Source: Pseudomonas sp. ABC1 (GTDB lineage: Bacteria; Pseudomonadota; Gammaproteobacteria; Pseudomonadales; Pseudomonadaceae). From it: a DNA stretch of 64,000 nucleotides. The notes under the pieces are model-generated. The model was not told the DNA's origin. It did no database searches and saw nothing but the letters and a program-made list of their open reading frames with translations. The stretch is taken from NCBI RefSeq assembly GCF_013395055.1, contig NZ_CP058349.1, forward strand, positions 620,001 through 684,000. Direction: 5' to 3'. Made by a program: the position numbers and the translations under genes. Shown piece after piece: positions 15,018 through 24,484 of this stretch; positions within the stretch are counted from its first letter, which is position 1, and each line of letters opens with the position of its first letter.

Positions 15018-17153
15018 ATGCCTTACACACGTATCACCCTTGGCAGCCTGCCTCTGCTGTTCGGCATGGCAGGCATTGCCGTGGCGGACAGCAGCCCCGG
15101 CATCCTGCAGATGGACTCATCGCTGATCAGCGCGCCGCGCGCCAATGAGTCCCTCAGGGACACCACCTCCACGGTCCAGGTCATCGACAGCGAACAGATC
15201 GAGCGCTCGTCGGCACGCAGCCTCACCGACCTGCTGGCCGAGAATGCCGTCGGCTTCTTCAGCGAATGGACGCCGGGGCAGACCTCGATCAACATCCGTG
15301 GCGGCTCCACCGACGGCCAGGGCCGCGATTACCGCAGCCAGGTGACGGTACTGGTCAACGGCCGCCGCTCGGGTACGGCGAACATCTCCAAGCTGTCGCC
15401 AGCCCAGGTGGCGCGCATCGAGATCATCCGCGGCCCGGCATCGGTGATCTACGGCAGCCAGGCCATCGGTGGAGTGGTCAACATCATCACCCGTGACGGG
15501 CGCAACACCAGCGGCAACGGCGCCACCCTGCAAGCCGGCTCCTGGGGGCTGGGCCAGGGCTCGCTGTACAGCAGCGGCATGCTCGGCGCGCTGGACTATT
15601 ACATCGGCTTCGATGCCGGGCGCCGCAGCGACTACCGCAGCGATGACGGCACCCAGCACAACACCGCCTGGAAACGCCGTGGCGGCCTGCTCGCCCTCGG
15701 CTACGACGCCGGCGACGACCAGCGCTTCGAGCTGACCCTGCGCTCCGACGGCATCTACGATGCCGGCTTCCGGGGTTCGCAGTGGGACTACAACAACTAC
15801 GACAACCGCTACAACCAGTCCATCGAGGCCAACTGGACCGCGCGCGTCGGCGACTGGATGAACTGGGCGGCCCAGGCCTATGCCTTCCGCGACGTCGACG
15901 ACCTGCACTGGGGCTCGGAACGCCAGAGCAGCGGCGCCGCCGGCTTCAGCAAGGACAACATCGAGCGCAAGCTCAGTGGCTACGGCCTCAGGCTGACGCC
16001 CCAGATTCTGCTGGGCCCGAGCACCGACCTGCTGCTAGGCGTCGACCTGGAGAAGAGCAAGCTGCGCAATGAGCGCTTCCGTGTCTCGGTCAGCGGCTCC
16101 ACCAGCAGCCAGGCCGCGCCTTACGACATCAACTCCGACGACCTCTCCGCCGCCCTCTATGCCGAGCTGATCCAGCGCCTGCTGGACGATCGCCTGACCC
16201 TGCGTGGCGGCGCCCGCTACAGCTATGGCCGCTCATCCACCGTGGCCACCGATCACATGCCACTGCTGGAGGAGAAGACCCGCAGCTTCAATGACGTCAC
16301 CTACAGCCTTGGTGCCGCCTTCCAGGCACTCGACTGGCTGAAACTGCGTGCGGGCGTCTCCACTGGCTTCCGCGCTCCACTGGCCGGCGAACTGGCGGCC
16401 GACTTCACTACCACCAGCGGCACCCAGACCCTGGGCAACGCCAGCCTGAAGGCGGAAACCAGCCTGCAGTTCGAAACCGGCCTGACCGTCGCCCACGGCA
16501 ACCAGTTCTTCGATCTGGCACTGTTCCAGAACCGCATCCGCGACCGCATCACCACCCGACCGCTGAGCAGCACGGTCAGCCAGTACACCAATGGCCAGGG
16601 CGATGCGGTGATCCGTGGCCTCGAAGCACAATGGCAATACGACCTGGCCAACGCGCTGGCCCTACAGGGCGAACAGCTACTGCGGCTGAACGCCAGCGGC
16701 ATCTGGAACTTCGACATGGAAGACCGGGGCGCTTCGAGCACCCTCATCGGCACGCACCGCGACCAGATCCAGCGCATGTACCAGCACCAGGCCAGCCTGG
16801 GCCTGATCTATGGCCGGCAGAACGCCTGGGACCTGGGCCTGACGGCCATCCTGCGCGGGCCGATCTTCTACAACACCGAAGAGAAACTGCTGATCCCGGC
16901 GGGCGAACCGCATGCCAACTACGTGCACCGCAAAGCGTCGTTCTGGGTCTTCAACCTGCGTGGCAACTACCAGCTGACCCGCGACCTGTCGCTGTTCTCG
17001 GGCATCAACAACCTGTTCGATATCGACCGCAGCTCGCTGTTCATCGCCACCGGCAACCACTCCACCAGCGCCGACCCGGCAGCCTCGAACGGCGGCCTGG
17101 GCAACAGCAACCCGGGACGCGAGCTGTACCTCGGCGCGCATTACCGCTTCTGA
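15018..17153 (+). CDS. TonB-dependent outer-membrane receptor, cobalamin-regulated (BtuB-like role)
   Basis: 711 residues. A signal peptide (residues 1 to about 24, ending IAVA-DSS) is followed by a plug domain (about 45-160: SLTDLLAENAVGFF, INIRGGS, RIEIIRGPASVIYGSQAIGGVVNIIT), then a 22-strand-type barrel ending with the terminal aromatic signature YLGAHYRF. It would carry cobalamin or another corrinoid across the outer membrane using TonB energy. It is about 100 residues longer than E. coli BtuB, so the ligand could be a variant corrinoid. The ATG has AGAGGA 8 bp upstream. It overlaps the next gene at TGATG. Confidence 0.88.
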   Translation: MPYTRITLGSLPLLFGMAGIAVADSSPGILQMDSSLISAPRANESLRDTTSTVQVIDSEQIERSSARSLTDLLAENAVGFFSEWTPGQTSINIRGGSTDGQGRDYRSQVTVLVNGRRSGTANISKLSPAQVARIEIIRGPASVIYGSQAIGGVVNIITRDGRNTSGNGATLQAGSWGLGQGSLYSSGMLGALDYYIGFDAGRRSDYRSDDGTQHNTAWKRRGGLLALGYDAGDDQRFELTLRSDGIYDAGFRGSQWDYNNYDNRYNQSIEANWTARVGDWMNWAAQAYAFRDVDDLHWGSERQSSGAAGFSKDNIERKLSGYGLRLTPQILLGPSTDLLLGVDLEKSKLRNERFRVSVSGSTSSQAAPYDINSDDLSAALYAELIQRLLDDRLTLRGGARYSYGRSSTVATDHMPLLEEKTRSFNDVTYSLGAAFQALDWLKLRAGVSTGFRAPLAGELAADFTTTSGTQTLGNASLKAETSLQFETGLTVAHGNQFFDLALFQNRIRDRITTRPLSSTVSQYTNGQGDAVIRGLEAQWQYDLANALALQGEQLLRLNASGIWNFDMEDRGASSTLIGTHRDQIQRMYQHQASLGLIYGRQNAWDLGLTAILRGPIFYNTEEKLLIPAGEPHANYVHRKASFWVFNLRGNYQLTRDLSLFSGINNLFDIDRSSLFIATGNHSTSADPAASNGGLGNSNPGRELYLGAHYRF

Positions 17154-18073
17154 TGCCGCGTATCTGGCCGCTGTGGCTGATGCTGCTGAGCGGCATCGCG
17201 CTGGCACAGCCCGTCGACAGCCAGGGCTTTCCACGCCTGGTGGTCGACGCGCTGGGTCGCCAGGTGGAAATCCCCGCCAAGCCCCGGCGCATCGTCGCGA
17301 TCTTTGCCAGTAACGTCGAAATCCTCAACGGCATCGGTGCTGGCGATGCCATCGTCGGTGTCGAGGCCTTCACCCGCTACCCGCCGGAGATCGCAGAGCG
17401 CGCCAAGGTCGGCGGTCGCCTGGGGTTCTCCGTGGAAGCGATCGCACGCCTGCGCGCAGACCTTGTGGTGATGACCCCGGCACGCCAGGCCGCGACGCTG
17501 GTCGAGCCGCTGCAACGCATCGGCATTCCGGCGCTGGTGCTCGACCATCGCGACCTGAACACGGTCATGGCGAATATCCGCCTGCTCGGCAGCGCCACCG
17601 GCAACGAGGCACAGGCCCGGCAACTGCTGGCCAACCTGGATGCGCGTCTGGAAGCGGTACGGGCGCGCCTCGCCGGGCAAGCGCCGGTTCGCGTCTACCT
17701 GGAAACCGGCGCCAGCGAGCGTGGCACCTACCTGAGCGTGCGCGACGGCACCTACACCGCCGATATCCTGCGCCTGGCCGGTGGCGAGAATGTCTTCGCG
17801 GGCAATGCGCTGAGCCAGGTCGGAGGCGAATCGGTCTTTCGTGCCAACCCCGGGCATATCGTCGTCGCCGGCCCGCCCGAACGCTTGCAGGCACTGCCGC
17901 AGCGCCCGGGCTGGGCCAGCATTGGCGCGGTACGCGACAACCGACTCGCGGCACTGCCCAGCGCCCTGCTGCTGATCCCCGGCCCGCGGGTAGTCGAAGG
18001 TGTCGAGCAACTGGCACGCCTGCTGCACCCTTCGGCCTTTGCCGAGCCATCGCCTGGAATGCCCTCCCCATGA
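17153..18073 (+). CDS. btuF: Periplasmic cobalamin-binding protein (BtuF-like)
   Basis: 306 residues. Signal peptide (MPRIWPLWLMLLSGIALAQ), then a class III substrate-binding protein fold: DALGRQVEIPAKPRRIVAIF start, a central long helix, and two lobes. It presents corrinoid to the BtuCD transporter. The start codon overlaps the receptor stop, and its own stop overlaps the permease start, so the operon is translationally coupled. The cobalamin assignment rests on the upstream riboswitch; the family also contains haem- and siderophore-binding members. Confidence 0.82.
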   Translation: MPRIWPLWLMLLSGIALAQPVDSQGFPRLVVDALGRQVEIPAKPRRIVAIFASNVEILNGIGAGDAIVGVEAFTRYPPEIAERAKVGGRLGFSVEAIARLRADLVVMTPARQAATLVEPLQRIGIPALVLDHRDLNTVMANIRLLGSATGNEAQARQLLANLDARLEAVRARLAGQAPVRVYLETGASERGTYLSVRDGTYTADILRLAGGENVFAGNALSQVGGESVFRANPGHIVVAGPPERLQALPQRPGWASIGAVRDNRLAALPSALLLIPGPRVVEGVEQLARLLHPSAFAEPSPGMPSP

Positions 18074-19068
18074 CCCGTACTGCGCGTTACCGCCTGATCT
18101 GCCTGTTGCCACTGCCAGCCGTGCTACTGGGACTCTGGCTGGGCGCGGACCTGCTGGCCCCGCACGATCTGGCAGAGCTGTTCGACACCCGCACGGCGAA
18201 CAGCCCGTTTGGCCAGTTGCTGGTGCACTGGCGCCTGCCGAGGGTGCTTGCCGCCTTCTGTGTCGGTGCCTGCCTGGGCCTGGCCGGGGTGATTTTCCAG
18301 GGCGTCTTCCGCAACCCACTGGCCGAACCTTACCTGCTTGGCAGCGCCCCCGGCGCGGCGGTCGGCGCGGCCATCGCACTGCTGGTGCCGCTGCCGCTTG
18401 CGGTGGCACTGTCCCTGCCGCTGCTGGCCTTCCTCGGTGCCTGGGGCGCGACCCTGCTGGTACTGGCCATCACCCGCCTGACCCGCATCACCGACACCAG
18501 CGGCCTGCTGCTGGCCGGCATTGCCGTGGCGGCCCTGCTCGGCGCCTTGCGCAGCCTGTTGCTGCTGGCCCTCTCCGACGAAAGCGTGAACCTGCAGGTG
18601 GTGCTCAGTTGGACCCTGGGCGGTATCCATACGCCAGACTGGTCGTCCCTGGCCCTGCTCGCGCTGCTGACGGCCCTCGCCCTATGGCTGACCCTGCGCC
18701 TGGCCCACGGCCTGGACCTGCTCGGCCTGGGCGAACAGGTGGCCCAGAGCATGGGGCTGAACCCCAGGCGCTTCAGCCACCAGGCGCTGTTGCTGGCGGC
18801 GGCCATCACCGCCCTGGCGGTATCCTGGGGCGGCCTGGTCGGCTTCGTCGGCCTGGTCGCACCGCATGCCGTGCGCTGGCTGCTGGGGCCGAGCCACAAG
18901 CGGCTGGCACTGGCCAGCGCGCTGGCTTCGGGGGCGTTGCTGGCGGTTCTCGATGGCCTCGCCCGTGCCCTGCTACCACCGGCCGAGATTCCCCTCGGGC
19001 TGCTGACCGCACTGATCGGCGCGCCCTTCTTCCTGTTGCTGCTGATCCGTGCGAGGCCTTCGCCATGA
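18070..19068 (+). CDS. btuC: Cobalamin ABC transporter permease (FecCD/BtuC family)
   Basis: 332 residues with about ten hydrophobic helices. Conserved FecCD segments are seen: RLPRVLAAFCVGACLGLAGVIFQ near the N terminus, and GLVGFVGLVAPHAVRWLLGPSH, the loop that contacts the ATPase. It forms the inner-membrane channel with the ATPase encoded next. Start overlaps the btuF stop by 4 bp. Confidence 0.87.
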   Translation: MTRTARYRLICLLPLPAVLLGLWLGADLLAPHDLAELFDTRTANSPFGQLLVHWRLPRVLAAFCVGACLGLAGVIFQGVFRNPLAEPYLLGSAPGAAVGAAIALLVPLPLAVALSLPLLAFLGAWGATLLVLAITRLTRITDTSGLLLAGIAVAALLGALRSLLLLALSDESVNLQVVLSWTLGGIHTPDWSSLALLALLTALALWLTLRLAHGLDLLGLGEQVAQSMGLNPRRFSHQALLLAAAITALAVSWGGLVGFVGLVAPHAVRWLLGPSHKRLALASALASGALLAVLDGLARALLPPAEIPLGLLTALIGAPFFLLLLIRARPSP

Positions 19069-19832
19069 CCACTGCGCCGATACGCCTGAGCGCACACGAC
19101 CTGTGCATCGATCTGTCCGGCAAGCGAGTACTGGACGGACTGGATCTGTCGCTTCATGACGGCGAACTGCTGGTGCTGGTCGGCCCCAACGGCTCGGGCA
19201 AGAGCACCGCCCTGCGCAGCCTGGCCGGGTTGCTGGAGCCTCGCGCGGGCGAGGTACGCCTGGACGACCAGCCACTGGCGCGCCTTCCCCCGCTGCAACG
19301 AGCCCGTGCACTGGCCTACCTGCCGCAGGACTTTCGCAGCCAGTGGGACCTCGACGTCGCGGAGCTGCTCGCCCTCGGCGCCAGCCGGGGCGGCAGGTCT
19401 GCAGAGGGCAAAAAGCCGGCGATGGTCGCGGATGAGCTGGTGGATTCACTGGATATCGGTGCACTGCTGACGCGCCGCCTGTCGCAGCTGTCCGGCGGCG
19501 AACGCGCCCGGGCCGCCATCGGTTGGGCACTGGCGGCGGGATCGCCGTTGCTGCTCGCCGACGAGCCGACCGCAGCCCTGGATGTCGGCCACCAACTCGC
19601 CCTGATGCGCTACCTGCGCACACGCCTGCCGGGATGCTCGATGCTGCTGGTGCTGCACGACCTGGGACTGGCGATGCGCTTCGCCGACCGCATCGCCATT
19701 CTTTCTGGAGGTCGCCTGCTGTACAGCGGCACACCGGAGCAGGTCCGTCACTCGGGTGCGCTGGAGCAGGCTTTCGCCAGCGATATCCTGTGGACGCCAA
19801 CCCCGGAGGGCTTCTACCCAATCGTGCGTTGA
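19065..19832 (+). CDS. btuD: Cobalamin ABC transporter ATP-binding protein (BtuD-like)
   Basis: 255 residues. Walker A GPNGSGKST (about 37-45), Q-loop (YLPQD), ABC signature LSGGERARAA, Walker B LLLADEPTAALD, and H-loop (LVLHD). It powers the BtuC permease. The start is the ATG overlapping the btuC stop, giving a full-length ATPase. Last gene of the riboswitch operon; the next gene is convergent and about 100 bp away, with no clear terminator seen between. Confidence 0.87.
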   Translation: MTTAPIRLSAHDLCIDLSGKRVLDGLDLSLHDGELLVLVGPNGSGKSTALRSLAGLLEPRAGEVRLDDQPLARLPPLQRARALAYLPQDFRSQWDLDVAELLALGASRGGRSAEGKKPAMVADELVDSLDIGALLTRRLSQLSGGERARAAIGWALAAGSPLLLADEPTAALDVGHQLALMRYLRTRLPGCSMLLVLHDLGLAMRFADRIAILSGGRLLYSGTPEQVRHSGALEQAFASDILWTPTPEGFYPIVR

Positions 19833-19935
19833 GCGATGACCGCTGGCAGCATGGCGCTGGGCATGGAGACGTCCCGCGCCCATCGAACGTCCGCGGCCCC
19901 GGAGCGACGCGCGCTGCAGAAAGCCTTGCAGTGGC

Positions 19936-21132
19936 TCAGCCCCAAGGCCCGAAAGGATCGGCAAGCCGCTGCCAGGCCTCGACCCCGGCGGCCATCTCCT
20001 GGTCGTCGAGCAGGCAGGCATCCAGCGCTGCCGTCAGTCGCTCGAAGTCGATGTTCTGGCCGATGAACACCAGTTCCTGGCGGCAGTCGCCGGCCTCGGG
20101 CGTCCAGTTTTTCAGGATGGCTTGCAGGCCCTCTTCGTCCTGCGGCCACTGCGCCCTGGGCACGAAGCGCCACCAGGCACCCGCCAGGCCATGGCGCATC
20201 AGCCCCCCCGCCTGTGACCAGCTCCCCGCTTCGCGGTACTTGCTGGCCAGCCAGAAAAAGCCCTTGGAGCGCAGCAGGCGGCCGTTGCTCCAGGGCTGGG
20301 TGACCAAGTCGTGGAAGCGCTGCGGATGGAAGGGACGCCGGGCGCGGTAGGCCGTGGCGGCAATGCCGTACTCCTCGCTCTCAGGCACATGCTCGCCACG
20401 CAGTTCCTTGAGCCAGCCCGGCGCCTCGGCGGCGCGCTCGAAGTCGAAGCGGCCGGTGTCGAGGATACGCTCCAGCGGCACCTGGCCCATGCTCACCGGC
20501 AGGATGTCCGCATGGGGGTTGAGGCTGCGCAGGATGGCCGTCAGTTCCTCGCGCTCGGCGCTGGCGATCAGATCGATCTTGCTGATCAGCAGCACGTCGG
20601 CGAACTCCACCTGTTCGATCAGCAGGTCGGTGATCGAGCGCTCATCTTCTTCGCCCAGGCTCTCGCCACGACTGGCCAGGCTTTGCGACTCATGGAAATC
20701 GCGCAGGAAATTGACCCCGTCGACCACCGTGACCATGGTGTCCAGCCGCGCCAGGTCGGACAGGCTGCGGCCCTGCTCATCGCGGAAAGTAAAGGTCTCG
20801 GCCACCGGCAGCGGCTCGGCGATACCGGTGGACTCGATCAGCAGGTAATCGAAGCGGCCTTCTCGCGCCAGACGGCTGACCTCCTGCAACAGGTCCTCGC
20901 GCAGGGTGCAGCAGATACAACCGTTGCTCATCTCCACCAGTTTCTCTTCGGCACGGTTGAGGCTTACATCGCGCTGCACCTCGCTGCCGTCGATGTTGAT
21001 TTCGCTCATATCGTTGACGATCACCGCCACGCGGCGGTTCTCGCGGTTCTTCAGTACATGGTTGAGCAAGGTGCTCTTGCCGGCGCCGAGAAAGCCGGAG
21101 AGCACGGTTACAGGTAGGCGTTGCGGGTTCAT
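19936..21132 (-). CDS. COG0523 GTPase, zinc metallochaperone type (ZigA/YeiR-like)
   Basis: 398 residues. G3E-family GTPase: Walker A GFLGAGKSTLLN (13-24), metal-binding CxCC motif in NGCICCTLRED (about 72-82), Walker B/switch ESTGIAEP, and SKIDL base-recognition motif. A CobW C-terminal domain follows. These proteins deliver scarce metal, here presumably zinc, to client enzymes. It is the last gene of an operon with folE2, a gamma-carbonic anhydrase-like gene, pyrC2 and dksA2, all known zinc-starvation genes, read from a Zur-like box at 24485. Eleven bp from dksA2. Confidence 0.88.
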   Translation of the reverse strand: MNPQRLPVTVLSGFLGAGKSTLLNHVLKNRENRRVAVIVNDMSEINIDGSEVQRDVSLNRAEEKLVEMSNGCICCTLREDLLQEVSRLAREGRFDYLLIESTGIAEPLPVAETFTFRDEQGRSLSDLARLDTMVTVVDGVNFLRDFHESQSLASRGESLGEEDERSITDLLIEQVEFADVLLISKIDLIASAEREELTAILRSLNPHADILPVSMGQVPLERILDTGRFDFERAAEAPGWLKELRGEHVPESEEYGIAATAYRARRPFHPQRFHDLVTQPWSNGRLLRSKGFFWLASKYREAGSWSQAGGLMRHGLAGAWWRFVPRAQWPQDEEGLQAILKNWTPEAGDCRQELVFIGQNIDFERLTAALDACLLDDQEMAAGVEAWQRLADPFGPWG

Positions 21133-21143
21133 GGTTTCCTCGT

Positions 21144-21551
21144 TCAGTCACGATCACGCTGATGTTTTTCGCGCTGCTCCTGGCGCTCCTTGGCTTCGAT
21201 GCACAGGGTCGCGGTGGGGCGCAGCAGCAGGCGTCTGAGGCCGATGGCGTCGCCGGTTTCGGCGCACCAGCCGTATTCGCCACGTGCCAGGCGTTCGAGC
21301 GCCTGGTCGATCTTGTCCAGCAGTTTCTTCTCGCGCTCCAGCAGGCGCAGTTGCCATTGCCGTTGCTCCTCGGCGCTGCCGATATCCGCCGGGTCGCTGC
21401 TGGGTTGATGCTCGCGCAAGGCCTCGAATTCGTTTTCGATACGTGCTTGCAGCTCCTGGCGCTGCGCCAGCAGCAGCTCACGGAAGAACGCCTGCTGGCG
21501 CTCATCCATATAGGCGCTGGCGGGTTGTCGAAGGAGCTCCTGTTCGGTCAT
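21144..21551 (-). CDS. dksA2: DksA paralogue lacking the full zinc finger (DksA2)
   Basis: 135 residues. A coiled-coil hairpin (about 20-75) with the Asp-Pro-Ala-Asp tip carries acidic residues that enter the RNA polymerase secondary channel. The normal C4 zinc finger of DksA keeps only two Cys here: WCAETGD has Thr at the second position, and TLCIEAK has Ala at the last. It can therefore hold its fold without zinc and replace DksA in ppGpp-dependent transcription control when zinc is scarce. It sits inside the putative Zur operon, as dksA2 does in P. aeruginosa. Confidence 0.92.
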   Translation of the reverse strand: MTEQELLRQPASAYMDERQQAFFRELLLAQRQELQARIENEFEALREHQPSSDPADIGSAEEQRQWQLRLLEREKKLLDKIDQALERLARGEYGWCAETGDAIGLRRLLLRPTATLCIEAKERQEQREKHQRDRD

Positions 21552-21612
21552 GGCGATACCTGGCGATATAACGTGGTTTTATCGACGGGCGCATGGCCCG
21601 CCCTGTCCTCAG

Positions 21613-22950
21613 TCAGCGCTCGAAGGCGAGCGGCAGCCCCTGGCAGTCGTCCTGCACGCGCCCGCCGTGCCAGGCCAGTTGCCCGGAGACCAGGGTGGTG
21701 CGCACGATGTGGCGGAAACGGCGCCCCTGGAACGGCGTCCAGCCGCACTGCGCCAGCAGCGGTTGTTCTTCCACCGGCCAGGGGCGCGGCAGGCGTTCGA
21801 CCAGGGCCAGGTCGGCCCAATAGCCTTCGCGCAGGTAGCCACGCTCGCGGATGGCGAACAGCTCGGCGACCGCGTGGCTGGTCTTGTGCACCAGCCGGGT
21901 CAGCGGCAACACCTTCTCGTCCACCAGTTCCAGCAGGGCCGGCAAGGCGTGCTGCACCAGCGGCAGGCCCGCCGGCGCCAGGGCATAGTCGCGCTGTTTT
22001 TCCTCCAGGCTGTGGGGCGCATGGTCGCTGCCGATCACGTCGATGCGGTCGCACAGCAGCGCCTGGCGCAAGGCATCGCGGTCGCTGCGCTGCTTGATCG
22101 CCGGGTTGCACTTGATCAGGTGGCCGAGGCGCGCATAGTCGCTGTCGTCGAACAGCAGATGGTGCAGGCAGACTTCGGCGGTGATGCGCTTGCCTGCCAG
22201 CGGGCCGGGCTCGAACAGCGCCAGCTCGCGGGCCGTGGTCAGGTGCAGCACATGCAGGCGGGTGGCGAAGCGGCGGGCCAGCCCGACAGCCAGGCTGGAC
22301 GAGCGGTAGCAGGCCTCGGCATCGCGGATCAGCGCATGAGCGGCGGGCGGGATCGCCGCGCCATACTGCGCACGCAGCCGCGCCTCGTTGCGCAGGATGC
22401 TCGGCGTGTCCTCGCAATGCGCCAGCAGAATGGTCGGCACGCAGGCGAACAGCCGCTCCAGCAGCACGGGATCGTCCACCAGCATGTCGCCGGTCGAGGC
22501 CCCCATGAACACCTTGACCCCGGCCACCTCGCGCGGGTCGAGGGCGGCAACGGTGTCCAGGTTGTCCTGGCTGACACCGAAGTGAAAGCCATAGTTGGCC
22601 CGGGCACCACGGGCCGCACGGCGTTTCTTGTCGGCCAAGGCTTCCAGGGTCAGGGTTGCCGGGCGGGTGTTGGGCATGTCCATGAAACTGGTGATGCCCC
22701 CCGCCACCGCCGCCCGCGACTCGCTGGCGATACAACCTTTGTGCGGCGCACCTGGCTCGCGGAAGTGCACCTGGTCATCGATCATGCCCGGCAGCAGCCA
22801 TTGCCCGTTGGCATCGATCTCCATCCGGGCGCGCACGCCCTCGATACTGCCGGCGATCTTCTCGATACGCCCATGGGCGACTAGCAGATCGCCGTCGAAC
22901 TCGCGCCCTTCGTTCACCAGGCGGGCATTGCGGATGAGGATATCGGCCAT
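21613..22950 (-). CDS. pyrC2: Dihydroorotase paralogue of the zinc-starvation operon (PyrC2)
   Basis: 445 residues, amidohydrolase fold. Converts carbamoyl-aspartate to dihydroorotate in pyrimidine synthesis. The usual metal motif His-x-His is Gln-x-His (DDQVHFREPG near residue 58), while the later His residues (HLTTA region, SDHAPH) are present. The same Gln form occurs in a recognised dihydroorotase subgroup, so it is not damage; it may lower metal demand. The ATG is 2 bp from the stop of the preceding gene, and dksA2 follows at 61 bp. It backs up a zinc-dependent PyrC under zinc limitation. Confidence 0.88.
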   Translation of the reverse strand: MADILIRNARLVNEGREFDGDLLVAHGRIEKIAGSIEGVRARMEIDANGQWLLPGMIDDQVHFREPGAPHKGCIASESRAAVAGGITSFMDMPNTRPATLTLEALADKKRRAARGARANYGFHFGVSQDNLDTVAALDPREVAGVKVFMGASTGDMLVDDPVLLERLFACVPTILLAHCEDTPSILRNEARLRAQYGAAIPPAAHALIRDAEACYRSSSLAVGLARRFATRLHVLHLTTARELALFEPGPLAGKRITAEVCLHHLLFDDSDYARLGHLIKCNPAIKQRSDRDALRQALLCDRIDVIGSDHAPHSLEEKQRDYALAPAGLPLVQHALPALLELVDEKVLPLTRLVHKTSHAVAELFAIRERGYLREGYWADLALVERLPRPWPVEEQPLLAQCGWTPFQGRRFRHIVRTTLVSGQLAWHGGRVQDDCQGLPLAFER

Positions 22951-22952
22951 GC

Positions 22953-23513
22953 TCAGAACTCGTTCTGCAGGGCCTTGTAGCCCCGCACCAGGTCGATATT
23001 GGTGCGGGCGACATCCTCGGAGAACTCCGAGGCCGAGATGCTCACCGGCGGGTAGCGTTCGAGGTCGGTGTGCGGGCCGATGTGTTCGGTTGGCGGCACG
23101 TAGAAGCTGGGCGGCAGGTCGCGCCCGTCCACCACCGAGTTGTGCCGCACCACGCTGCCGTCGCCGATATGGCAATTGAACAGCACACTGTTGAAGCCGA
23201 TGAAGACCCGATCGCCGACCACACAGGGGCCGTGCACGATGGAACGATGGGCAATCGAGGTGTACTCGCCGATGGTCACGGCGGCGCCGGACTTGGAGTG
23301 GATCACCACGCCATCCTGGATATTGGAATTGGCGCCGATGATGATCGGCTGCATATCGCCGCTGTCGTCCACCTCGTCGGCGCGGATCACCGCATAGGGA
23401 CCGACGAAGACATTGTCGCGAATCTCCACCTTGCCGCAGATGATCGCGGTCTTGTCGATATAGGCCGACTCGGCGATCAGCGGCAGGTGGCCGGACGGGT
23501 TCCTGCGGATCAT
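22953..23513 (-). CDS. Gamma-class carbonic anhydrase-like hexapeptide-repeat protein
   Basis: 186 residues of left-handed beta-helix hexapeptide repeats (VEIRDNVFVGPYAVIRADE, IGEYTSIAHRSIVHG, IGDGSVVRHNSVVDG). Candidate metal His residues are in VIHSKSG, IAHRSIVHG and LFNCHIG. It resembles Cam/CamH-type carbonic anhydrases, which can use iron or cobalt, and so fits a role replacing zinc carbonic anhydrase. Overlaps folE2 by 4 bp. A function other than CO2 hydration cannot be excluded. Confidence 0.8.
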   Translation of the reverse strand: MIRRNPSGHLPLIAESAYIDKTAIICGKVEIRDNVFVGPYAVIRADEVDDSGDMQPIIIGANSNIQDGVVIHSKSGAAVTIGEYTSIAHRSIVHGPCVVGDRVFIGFNSVLFNCHIGDGSVVRHNSVVDGRDLPPSFYVPPTEHIGPHTDLERYPPVSISASEFSEDVARTNIDLVRGYKALQNEF

Positions 23514-24430
23514 GGGCGCACCTCGTCCGGCCAGCCCTGCGCGCTACTGGCCACGGCATCGTGCGGGTGCAGGCTCTCGACGTGCCTGACGCTCACGCTG
23601 GAGCCGGGGTACAGGCCATCGATGGCCTGCCGCAGCCGGCGCGCGGCGTCCTCGACGTACATCAGGTTCTGCCCGTTCAGGCGGGCGAAGGCCTGTTCGT
23701 CCGCCCGCTTGACCGCCGTCTGCAACGGCGTGCCCAGGGCCGCCTCGATACGGTCGACCAGGGCCAGCAGCCCCAGGCTGCGCGCCCCGCTCTCCAGCCG
23801 CACCCGCACATCGGCGACGCTGCGCTGGCTGTGGGGCGTCGCCAGGGTCGCGTTGTTACGCAGCCAGTCCGCCACTTGTTGCGTATCCACGGCGCCTGAT
23901 GTGCCGAACGCCTCGCGGAAGGCGCGCTCTATCAACTGCCGGGTCAAGGCCGCCGAGCAGGGGCAGGTGGACGAGTAGCCGACCTGCAGCGAAGCCTGCA
24001 GCGACAGGCGTCCCTCCTGCCAGATGGCCTCGACCTGCGCCGGGTAGGCTTTCCAACCGCTCAACCCTTCGGTCAGCAACGCCGGACGGCGGCACAGCAG
24101 GGAAAAGGACAGCCCCAGACGGGCACGGCTCGAATGGCAATCGGCATGGCTGTCCACCATCGCCCGCAGGAGTTTCTCCAAGGCGGCGGGGCTTAGCCGT
24201 TCGGCATCCGAGAAGCCATCCAGCAGCCGGTACAGGCGCGACATATGGATGCCCTTGATGGTCGGGTCGGGCAGGTCGACCTGGGCGTGCGCCCGCGCCG
24301 GCACGGGATAGGTGAAGCCGGGCTCGTCCAGCATGATGGGCAGGTCGATCCCGTCCATGCCGACCCAGTCCAGGGCGACACAGGTCGAGGAACGCTCCGT
24401 CAGGGCAACGTCAGGCAGCAAGGTACTCAT
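23510..24430 (-). CDS. folE2: GTP cyclohydrolase I type 2, zinc-independent (FolE2)
   Basis: 306 residues from the chosen Met (MSTLLPDVAL); an in-frame ATG 12 codons upstream is possible but lies closer to the operator. FolE2 signature segments are YPVPARAHAQVDLPD, the KGIHMSRLYRLLDG motif and the catalytic Cys/His segment GYSSTCPCSAALTRQ. Makes 7,8-dihydroneopterin triphosphate for folate using metals other than zinc, so it takes over from FolE in zinc shortage. First gene of the operon, about 55 bp from the Zur-like palindrome. Confidence 0.93.
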   Translation of the reverse strand: MSTLLPDVALTERSSTCVALDWVGMDGIDLPIMLDEPGFTYPVPARAHAQVDLPDPTIKGIHMSRLYRLLDGFSDAERLSPAALEKLLRAMVDSHADCHSSRARLGLSFSLLCRRPALLTEGLSGWKAYPAQVEAIWQEGRLSLQASLQVGYSSTCPCSAALTRQLIERAFREAFGTSGAVDTQQVADWLRNNATLATPHSQRSVADVRVRLESGARSLGLLALVDRIEAALGTPLQTAVKRADEQAFARLNGQNLMYVEDAARRLRQAIDGLYPGSSVSVRHVESLHPHDAVASSAQGWPDEVRP

Positions 24431-24484
24431 GGTAGTCGTGGGTCTCGTCAGAACGGAGCAGCTCACCTGCTCGCGCCGCCAAAT

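Noticed and set aside
22770..22785. Sequencing error at the PyrC2 metal motif (Gln for His)
   Set aside because: The same DDQVHFREPG motif is typical of a natural dihydroorotase subgroup.
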